A DNA stretch of 5,481 bases from Betaproteobacteria bacterium. GTDB taxonomy: Bacteria > Pseudomonadota > Gammaproteobacteria > Burkholderiales > Casimicrobiaceae. This document shows, in pieces, positions 1 through 5,481 of this stretch. The notes below the pieces were generated by a model. It saw nothing but the letters and a program-made list of their open reading frames with translations. It was not told the origin of the DNA and did not search any database. The position numbers and the translations under genes were made by a program. The stretch spans positions 1 through 5,481 of the forward strand of contig VBCL01000247.1 of the NCBI GenBank assembly GCA_005888865.1, written 5' to 3'. Position 1 is the stretch's first letter. The number at the start of each line of letters is the position of its first letter.

Positions 1-275
1 ATTCGCTCGAGGTCGCCTTCGCGGCCGATCACCCGTAGCTTCTCCCGGTGTGCATAGTACGTCAGCGCCTCGACGACGTCGGAACCCGCGTGGACGAAGT
101 CGCGGTGCAGTTGCGCGACGACGTCCGGATGCTCGAGCACGACCTCGGGGACGAAGGCCCCCGCCTGCAGGTACCCGCGCCGTTCGAGCTCGAAGACGTA
201 GCCCTCGGCGCAGACGACCGGGCCTTGATCGAGCCGTTGCAGCAGCGACAGCGGCTTGGAGCTGGATGCGGTCAT
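1..275 (-). CDS. Betaine-homocysteine S-methyltransferase-like protein, N-terminal part (partial)
   Basis: Reading leftward from the ATG at 275-273, the frame stays open for 91 codons to the window edge, so the C-terminal part with the Cys-rich zinc-binding motif is not visible. The protein begins [18 protein letters not shown] and contains [50 protein letters not shown]. This follows the N-terminal third of mammalian BHMT block by block (FVFALEKRGYVKAG, EHPEAVRQLHREF, AGSNVMQTFTFYASEDKL, recalled from memory). Known family role: cytoplasmic transfer of a methyl group from betaine, or another donor, to homocysteine to make methionine. The start has only a weak ribosome binding site. It is divergent from the osmolyte transporter, and sarcosine oxidase lies at the other end, which supports betaine as the donor. 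A different methyl donor within the homocysteine S-methyltransferase family remains possible. Oddity: by my alignment the GDGG-like motif reads CAEG here. Confidence 0.82.
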   Translation of the reverse strand, partial: MTASSSKPLSLLQRLDQGPVVCAEGYVFELERRGYLQAGAFVPEVVLEHPDVVAQLHRDFVHAGSDVVEALTYYAHREKLRVIGREGDLER

Positions 276-485
276 GGCGAATCCATTCGGGGTTGAAGAA
301 ACGAGGCGTAACTATCGCACGATTCGGGAGCGCACGTCGCGCGTAGGATGGCGCCGGCCGATGAATACGGAATCCGGGATTGACCAACCGCAGCGCATTT
401 GAAACACTGGCGCGCGCGGCGGACGGCCGCGGGTCCGGCTGCCGGGCGTTAAGCTGCGGTGTAATCCGCCGGTGAGGGAGAAGCG
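276..485. other. Divergent intergenic region between the methyltransferase and transporter genes
   Basis: This 210-bp gap should carry the promoters of both divergent units. The best plus-strand sigma70-like candidate is TTGACC at 380-385, but the hexamer at proper spacing (403-408, AACACT) matches TATAAT poorly, so no promoter is claimed. I saw no convincing long operator palindrome, riboswitch or small gene here. A GC-rich stretch at 411-450 gives only trivial short stems. Confidence 0.4.
471..480 (+). promoter_or_regulatory. Ribosome binding site of permease 1
   Basis: GGTGAGGGAG ends five bases before the GTG at 486. This purine-rich block is the reason the GTG is taken as the start of the first permease gene. 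No ATG in that frame lies nearby upstream. Confidence 0.6.
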
Positions 486-1145
486 GTGGAGACGCTGGCA
501 TTCATCCTGCACAATCTGCCCGCGATCGGCGAGCGGACGCTGGAACATCTCTCGATCGTGAGCGTCGCCGTTGGCATCGCGATCGTCACAGGCGTACCGC
601 TCGGCATCGCCATCACGCAGAGCCAGCGCGCCGCCGACACGGTGCTCTATCTCGGCTCGATCGTGATGACGATTCCGTCGATCGCGCTGTTCGGCGTCCT
701 GATCCCGATTCTGTCCAAGATCGGACACGGGATCGGCTGGCTCCCCGCGGTCATCGCGGCGATGCTCTACGCGCAATTGCCTATCATCCGCAACACGTAC
801 ACGGCAATTCGCAACGTCGATCCAGCGCTGCGCTCGGCAGCGATGGGCATGGGGATGTCGGCGCCGCAGCGCCTGGCGCGGGTCGAGATCCCGATCGCGC
901 TGCCGGTGATCATCGCCGGTGTCCGGATCGCGGTCGTCATCAACATCGACGTCACGGCGATCGCGGCGTACATCGGCGCCGGGGGACTCGGTACCTTCAT
1001 CAGCCGAGGCATCTCCCAGTCGGACATCCGGCAGCTCATTACCGGCGCCTTGGCGCTTGGCTTGCTGGCGATCGCCGCCGACTATTCGCTGCTGTGGCTG
1101 CAGAAGCGCACGACGCCGAAGGGCCTCTCGCGGCCCGCCGCCTGA
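486..1145 (+). CDS. Osmoprotectant ABC transporter permease (OpuCB/YehW-type), permease 1
   Basis: A 219-residue inner-membrane protein, one half of the transmembrane channel of a quaternary-amine importer. Hydrophobic segments lie at about residues 22-45, 54-77, 85-101, 135-165 and 184-205, the usual layout for the short OpuC/YehW permeases. The cytoplasmic loop that docks on the ATPase (EAA-type motif, about residues 118-140) reads AAMGMGMSAPQRLARVEIP, and IIRNTY at 100-105 precedes it. GAGGLG at 165-170 is also typical. The start is GTG with a good ribosome binding site. It is the first gene of the operon, and its TGA lies two bases before the ATPase ATG, so the two are probably translationally coupled. 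The family is clear. Which amine it moves (betaine, choline, dimethylglycine or another) cannot be read from the sequence. Confidence 0.9.
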   Translation: METLAFILHNLPAIGERTLEHLSIVSVAVGIAIVTGVPLGIAITQSQRAADTVLYLGSIVMTIPSIALFGVLIPILSKIGHGIGWLPAVIAAMLYAQLPIIRNTYTAIRNVDPALRSAAMGMGMSAPQRLARVEIPIALPVIIAGVRIAVVINIDVTAIAAYIGAGGLGTFISRGISQSDIRQLITGALALGLLAIAADYSLLWLQKRTTPKGLSRPAA

Positions 1146-1147
1146 CC

Positions 1148-2086
<939 letters not shown>

Positions 2087-2087
<1 letters not shown>

Positions 2088-2206
2088 TGAGCGCCGCCGG
2101 GCCGCCCCAAGGCGCGAATTGCTCCCCCGCTCTTGGGGGCAGCGCAGCGGCGGAGTTGGCAAATGAGTTGTCCAATGAGGCCGCGAGCGTGGGGGCACAC
2201 CAGTGA
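2087..2206 (+). CDS. 39-codon mini-ORF bridging ATPase and permease 2 (probably repeat-encoded)
   Basis: ATG 2087 to TGA 2204-2206 encodes 39 residues: it begins MSAAGPPQGANCSPALGG, has ELAN ELSN repeated, and ends EAASVGAHQ. Its start overlaps the ATPase stop as TGATG, and its stop overlaps the GTG start of permease 2 as GTGA, so ribosomes could pass from gene to gene. It has a good Shine-Dalgarno (2076-2080). It has no recognised domain, signal peptide or membrane segment, and the composition is low-complexity Ala/Gly/Ser. I recall similar peptides (GGS, ASVGAH) encoded by intergenic palindromic repeats in Burkholderiales, so it is most likely a translated repeat with no function of its own beyond keeping translation open. 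Confidence 0.35.
2095..2202 (+). repeat. Palindromic intergenic repeat element (REP-like)
   Basis: About 108 bp between ATPase and permease 2. It contains GGGCCGCCCCAAGGCGC, then a hairpin at 2121-2143 (GCTCCCCC, six-base loop GCTCTT, GGGGG, bulged C, AGC), then an imperfect 12-bp tandem repeat (2153-2164 and 2165-2176), and ends GAGCGTGGGGGCACACCA. The second G-run (2191-2195) can compete for the C-run at 2124-2128. The other junctions of this operon have gaps of 2-30 bp or overlaps, so this one is out of character. It is flanked by TGAGCGC at 2088-2094 and 2204-2210, compatible with a short target duplication. The link to Burkholderiales repeats is from memory; only one copy lies in this window, so repetition cannot be shown here. 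Confidence 0.55.
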
Positions 2207-2946
2207 GCGCGACCGTCGTCGCGACACGCTCGCGAATGCCCTATCTCGTACTCGCCGGGATCGCGGTCGCGATCGCCGCCGGCCTGTGGACGAGCGGGCT
2301 CGGCGCGGACGTCCTGCGCTACAGGAAGGACATCGTCTACCTCACGAAACAGCACGTCGTGCTGGTTGCCGTCTCGGGTTCGGCCGCGATCGTCCTCGGC
2401 ATCGCAATCGGCATCTGGCTGTCGCGCCCCTGGATGGCGCGCTGGGCGGAAGGCGCGATCCAGGCAGTGAACATGGTGACGTCGATCCCCACGCTCGGCA
2501 AACTCGCGCTGATGATGAGCCTGCTTGGCATCGGCGCGCTGCCCGCGATCGTTGGATTGTGGATCGCCACGCTGCTGCCGATCATCCGCAACACGTACGA
2601 GGGCATCCGCGCGGTGCCGGCGCATCTCGTCGATGCCGCGCGCGGGATGGGCATGGGGCCGTCAGCCGTCCTGCGGCGTGTCGAGTTGCCGAACGCGCTG
2701 TTCGTGATCTTCGCCGGGGTGCGCACGGCGATGGCGGTCAACGTCGGCACGGCGCCGATCGCGTTCCTGATCGGGGGCGGCGGCCTCGGCGAGTTGATCT
2801 TCACCGGCATCGACCTGCAGCAACACGGGATGATGCTGGCGGGCGCGATTCCCACCGCGCTGCTCGCGGTAGCCGTGGATTTTTTGTTCGGGCAGGCGCA
2901 GTATTGGCTGGTGCCGCAGGGCGTCAATCCGCTGCGGAATTCATGA
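2203..2946 (+). CDS. Osmoprotectant ABC transporter permease (OpuCD/YehY-type), permease 2
   Basis: A 247-residue inner-membrane protein, the second channel subunit. It has an extra N-terminal hydrophobic segment (about residues 13-33) compared with permease 1, then segments at about 50-73, 88-113, 112-130, 162-192 and 208-230. The ATPase-docking loop reads AARGMGMGPSAVLRRVELP (145-163), IIRNTY is at 127-132 and GGGGLGE at 191-197, all matching permease 1. GTG 2203 is chosen because it overlaps the preceding mini-ORF stop (GTGA) and has a G-run (2191-2195) seven bases upstream. The ATG at 2236 would cut into the N-terminus just before the first segment and is the main alternative. Its TGA overlaps an in-frame ATG of the binding-protein frame (ATGA at 2943-2946). 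The family is secure; the substrate is not. Confidence 0.9.
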   Translation: MSATVVATRSRMPYLVLAGIAVAIAAGLWTSGLGADVLRYRKDIVYLTKQHVVLVAVSGSAAIVLGIAIGIWLSRPWMARWAEGAIQAVNMVTSIPTLGKLALMMSLLGIGALPAIVGLWIATLLPIIRNTYEGIRAVPAHLVDAARGMGMGPSAVLRRVELPNALFVIFAGVRTAMAVNVGTAPIAFLIGGGGLGELIFTGIDLQQHGMMLAGAIPTALLAVAVDFLFGQAQYWLVPQGVNPLRNS

Positions 2947-2957
2947 ACAATCGGTCC

Positions 2958-2964
2958 GGGAGGG
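2958..2964 (+). promoter_or_regulatory. Ribosome binding site deciding the binding-protein start
   Basis: GGGAGGG sits eight bases before the ATG at 2973. It favours that ATG over the upstream in-frame ATG at 2943, which overlaps the permease 2 stop but would put ten polar residues (MNNRSGRDVI) in front of a normal signal peptide. Confidence 0.65.
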
Positions 2965-2972
2965 ATGTCATC

Positions 2973-3863
2973 ATGAAACATGCTCTGGGCAAGCTCATGG
3001 CCGCCGCAGCGCTCGCGGTCCTGTGCGGAAGCGGCGCCAACGCGCAGACGATCGTCGTGGGCGGCAAGGCGTTCACCGAGCAGCAGATCATGACGGCGAT
3101 GACCGTCGCACTGTTGAAAGCCAAGGGTTTCACGCCGGACCGCAAGGCCGGGATGGGCAGCGCCGCCGTGCGCGCGGCGCTCGAGAACGGGCAGATCGAC
3201 GTGTACTGGGAGTACACGGGCACGGGGCTCGGCGTCTTCAACAAGATCACCGACAAGTTCGGATCCGCCGAGGACGCTTACCGGAAGATCAAGGAAGTCG
3301 ACGGCGCGAAGGGGATCGTCTGGCTCAACATGTCACCGGTCAACAACACCTACGCATTCGCGATGAACAAGGACGACGCGCAGAAGCGCGGCATCGTCAC
3401 GATGAGCGACTTCGCGAAGGCGATCAAAGGCGGGGCGAAGCTCACGTTCGCGTCGAATGCCGAGTTCTACGCGCGCCCCGACGGGCTGCCCGGCTGGCAG
3501 ACCGCGTATGGCTTCGAGTTCGACCGCGACAACGTAAAGCGGATGGACACGGGCCTGACCTACAACGCGTTGAAGGATCACCAGGTCGATTCGGCAGTCG
3601 TGTTCGCAACCGACGGTCGGATTCCCGCGTTCAACTTCGTCGTGCTCAAGGACGACAAGCACTACGGCGCGCCCTACAACCTGACGCCCGTCGTACGCAA
3701 GGAAATCCTGGACAAGAACCCGAAGCTCGCCGATGCGCTGAATTCGGTGTCGGCGAAGCTCAACGACGAGATCATGGCGAAGCTCAACGCCAGTGTCGAC
3801 GTCGACAAGAAGACACCCGAAGAAGTGGCCGAGGGATTTCTCAAGGCCAACGGACTGATCTGA
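2973..3863 (+). CDS. Periplasmic glycine betaine/choline-type substrate-binding protein (OsmF/YehZ, OpuCC family)
   Basis: A 296-residue secreted receptor that would capture a quaternary amine in the periplasm and hand it to the two permeases. The N-terminus MKHALGKLMAAAALAVLCGS has a short basic start and a hydrophobic core, with a likely signal peptidase I cut after ANA (ANA-QTIVVGGK). No lipobox is evident, so it is probably soluble periplasmic. The mature start IVVGGKAFTEQQIM, then GMGSAAVRAALENGQIDVYW with EYTGTGL, is characteristic of the OpuAC/OsmF fold. Aromatic residues there (the Tyr and Trp of VYWEYTGT, and YAFAMN, about residues 130-135) are candidates for the cationic-methyl cage. 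It ends in a helical EEVAEGFLKANGLI. It lies 26 bp after permease 2 and 13 bp before the MmgE/PrpD gene. The family is certain; betaine as ligand is inferred from the neighbours. Confidence 0.92.
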   Translation: MKHALGKLMAAAALAVLCGSGANAQTIVVGGKAFTEQQIMTAMTVALLKAKGFTPDRKAGMGSAAVRAALENGQIDVYWEYTGTGLGVFNKITDKFGSAEDAYRKIKEVDGAKGIVWLNMSPVNNTYAFAMNKDDAQKRGIVTMSDFAKAIKGGAKLTFASNAEFYARPDGLPGWQTAYGFEFDRDNVKRMDTGLTYNALKDHQVDSAVVFATDGRIPAFNFVVLKDDKHYGAPYNLTPVVRKEILDKNPKLADALNSVSAKLNDEIMAKLNASVDVDKKTPEEVAEGFLKANGLI

Positions 3864-3876
3864 TCGCGAGATAGCG

Positions 3877-5271
3877 ATGGCGGAAGGCGAGCGCGGCGCG
3901 AGCTCCGTCGCCGCGCCCGCGGACGTGCCGGCGTTCGTGCGCGGGCTCTCGTTCGAGCAACTCCCGGACGAGGTCGTCGCAAGTGCGCGACGGAGCCTGC
4001 TCGACCTGATCGGCGTGGCCGCGGCCGGCAGTCGGACCAAGGCGGCCGCGATCGCCAGCGCGTACGCAGCGACGCAGCTCCGTGGCAGCGACTGCAACGC
4101 ACGCATCCTGTTCGACGGGCGGCACAGCGGGCTCGCCGGCGCCGCGTTCGCCGGCGCGTCGACCATCGACGCGCTCGACGGTCACGACGGGCATGTGCTG
4201 ACCAAAGGGCACGCCGGCGTCGCAATCCTGCCCGCACTGCTCGCGCTGGTCGACGCCACGGGGCCAGGCGAAGCTGCCGCTCCTGTCGATGGCCGTGAAT
4301 TCCTGACCTGCCTCGTGCTGGGCTACGAGATCGCGACACGCGCGGGTATCGCGCTGCATGCGACGGTGCCGGACTATCACTGCTCGGGCGCGTGGAACGC
4401 GCTCGGTTGCGCGGCGGTCGCGGCGCGGCGTTTAGGTTTCGACGCGGCGACAACCCGGCATGCGCTGGGTGTGGCCGAATATTTCGGGCCGCGTGGCCAG
4501 ATCCTGCGCGCGTGCGACTCGCCGACGATGGTGAAGGACGGCTCGGGCTGGGGCGCACACGTCGGGCTCGCCGCGGCGCTCCTCGCGCGCGACGGCTTCA
4601 CCGGCGCTCCGGCGCTGACCGTCGAACGCGACGATGCGGGGCCGTTCTGGAGCGACCTCGGCACACGTTGGCGCATCGGCGAGCAATACTTCAAGGCGTA
4701 TCCGGTGTGTCGATGGGCGCAACCCGCGATCGAGGCGGCGCTCGACCTGCAGCGCGCGCATCGCTTCGCGACTGACGAGATCGCTACGATCGCGATCGAA
4801 AGCTTCCGGGAGGCGATCGCGCTCGGCTCGCAGTGCGCGACTCCGCAGACGACGGAGGAGGCGCAATACAGCATCGCCTTTTCGGTCGCCGCGGCGCTCG
4901 TGTTCGGACGGGTCGGCGCCGACGAGGTCAGCGTGCACGGACTGTCCGACGCCCGCGTGCAGCGGCTGCTCCCGAGCGTCACGCTGGCCGAGGACGATGA
5001 ATTCTCGCGGCGTTTTCCCGCGGAACGGTGGGCGCGGGTGCGCGTCACGCTCGCCGACGGCCGCACCCTCGTCTCGGAACCCGCGCGTGCGCGCGGCAAT
5101 CCCGAGAATCCGCTGAGCGAGGACGAATTGCGCGCCAAGTATCGCGAGCTCGCGACGCCGGTCCTCGGCGCCGAGCGTGCTGCGCGAATCGAGCGGTTCA
5201 TCGGCGCGCTCGATGCCGACGACAAGACGCTGCCGGCGCTGCTCGCGATCCTGCTGAGCTCGACCCGTTAG
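3877..5271 (+). CDS. MmgE/PrpD family protein (dehydratase/decarboxylase/epimerase superfamily)
   Basis: A 464-residue protein, a normal full length for the family (2-methylcitrate dehydratase PrpD, cis-aconitate decarboxylase, iminodisuccinate epimerase). The helical N-terminal domain runs to about residue 265 and the alpha/beta C-terminal domain follows. Family landmarks in order: DALDGHDGH and HAGVAILPALLAL (98-124), YHCSGAWNALGCAA (167-180), MVKDGSGWGAHVG (218-230), YFKAYPVCRWAQPAIEA (271-287) and AQYSIAFSVAAAL (329-341). By alignment from memory with cis-aconitate decarboxylase, Asp101, His112, His168, Lys220, Lys273 and Tyr331 fill the active-site positions, so it looks catalytically competent. 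It has no signal peptide and is cytoplasmic. The ATG at 3877 is 13 bp after the binding-protein stop with only a weak ribosome binding site. It is the last gene of the operon. The substrate is unknown; context suggests a carboxylic or amino acid tied to osmolyte breakdown. Confidence 0.88.
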   Translation: MAEGERGASSVAAPADVPAFVRGLSFEQLPDEVVASARRSLLDLIGVAAAGSRTKAAAIASAYAATQLRGSDCNARILFDGRHSGLAGAAFAGASTIDALDGHDGHVLTKGHAGVAILPALLALVDATGPGEAAAPVDGREFLTCLVLGYEIATRAGIALHATVPDYHCSGAWNALGCAAVAARRLGFDAATTRHALGVAEYFGPRGQILRACDSPTMVKDGSGWGAHVGLAAALLARDGFTGAPALTVERDDAGPFWSDLGTRWRIGEQYFKAYPVCRWAQPAIEAALDLQRAHRFATDEIATIAIESFREAIALGSQCATPQTTEEAQYSIAFSVAAALVFGRVGADEVSVHGLSDARVQRLLPSVTLAEDDEFSRRFPAERWARVRVTLADGRTLVSEPARARGNPENPLSEDELRAKYRELATPVLGAERAARIERFIGALDADDKTLPALLAILLSSTR

Positions 5272-5481
5272 AAGGGGCCCGGCGGCAGCACGTCGTAGCC
5301 GTACTGCGCCGCGGCTTCGCAGAGCGCGTGCCAGACATCGCGTCCCAGGCTCCGCGCGACCATCAGGGTGAACGTCGGGATGTCGTCGCGCTTGCAGATC
5401 AGGACGTTGACGTGACCGAAGAGGCTCTGCGCGCAGGCTCCCGCGGTGAAGGCCCGCGGATGGAAATCGAGTGGACAGCCT
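5268..5481 (-). CDS. soxG: Sarcosine oxidase gamma subunit, C-terminal part (partial)
   Basis: The minus-strand frame enters at the right edge and ends at the TAA 5270-5268 after 70 visible residues. It reads GCPLDFHPRAFTAGACAQSL, FGHVNVLICKRDD, then FTLMVARSLGRDVWHALCEAAAQYG and a short DVLPPGPF tail. The GCPLDxHPRxF block, a following hydrophobic strand and an F-x-L-x-V-x-RS helix are the pattern of the C-terminal end of SoxG, the small GcvT-like subunit of heterotetrameric sarcosine oxidase (SoxBDAG). In that complex sarcosine is oxidatively demethylated to glycine, with tetrahydrofolate taking the C1 unit; gamma helps form the folate-binding assembly. The rest of soxG and probably soxA, soxD and soxB would lie to the right. 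Its stop overlaps the convergent MmgE/PrpD stop by three bases. The family call rests on this short C-terminal piece, so certainty is moderate to good. Confidence 0.72.
   Translation of the reverse strand, partial: GCPLDFHPRAFTAGACAQSLFGHVNVLICKRDDIPTFTLMVARSLGRDVWHALCEAAAQYGYDVLPPGPF

Noticed and set aside
278..292. Tiny minus-strand ORF just upstream of the methyltransferase (ATG GAT TCG CCA TGA)
   Set aside because: Only four codons, with no ribosome binding site; its stop overlaps the real ATG region by chance.
380..408. Sigma70 promoter with TTGACC as -35
   Set aside because: The -10 hexamer at 16-18 bp spacing matches only about half of the consensus, too weak to annotate as a promoter.
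421..436. GGAC/GTCC and CCGCGG palindromes as an operator or terminator in the divergent region
   Set aside because: Stems of only four to six bases in very GC-rich DNA, expected by chance, and no T-run.
2133..2972. Long open frame upstream of and continuous with the binding protein, giving a 576-residue product
   Set aside because: The part before 2943 is an Arg-rich shadow of permease 2 in another frame. The true start is at 2973, with a ribosome binding site and signal peptide.
4787..4798. Palindrome CGATCGCGATCG
   Set aside because: It lies inside the MmgE/PrpD coding frame and is expected from GC-rich codon use; no second copy or regulatory context.

Overview
The window is high-GC DNA with dense, same-strand operon packing. 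Protein style and a palindromic intergenic element of a kind I associate with Burkholderiales suggest a betaproteobacterium. This is inference, because no rRNA or tRNA is present to confirm the taxonomy. The theme is uptake and breakdown of a methylated amine osmolyte such as glycine betaine.

Layout: positions 1-275 (minus) hold the N-terminal part of a betaine-homocysteine S-methyltransferase (BHMT)-like protein, which runs off the left edge. After a 210-bp divergent intergenic region, a plus-strand operon begins with permease 1 (486-1145), then the ABC ATPase (1148-2087, disrupted), a palindromic repeat that also forms a 39-codon mini-ORF (2087-2206), permease 2 (2203-2946), a periplasmic binding protein (2973-3863) and an MmgE/PrpD-family enzyme (3877-5271). 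Converging on it from the right edge is the C-terminal end of a sarcosine oxidase gamma subunit (5268-5481, minus); the two stop codons overlap.

How they fit: the binding protein, two permeases and ATPase form an OpuC/YehWXYZ-type (OsmF-type) quaternary-amine importer. BHMT would move a methyl group from betaine to homocysteine, giving methionine and dimethylglycine. Sarcosine oxidase acts further down, taking sarcosine to glycine and a C1 unit. The MmgE/PrpD enzyme has no established place in this pathway.

The two most notable points are at the DNA level. The ATPase reading frame breaks between the D-loop and the switch histidine with about 26 nt missing, so as written the importer lacks an intact motor. 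The ATPase-permease 2 junction holds a palindromic element whose mini-ORF overlaps the upstream stop and the downstream start exactly, which looks like an insertion into a coupled gene junction. I saw no CRISPR array, tRNA, rRNA, prophage or insertion sequence.
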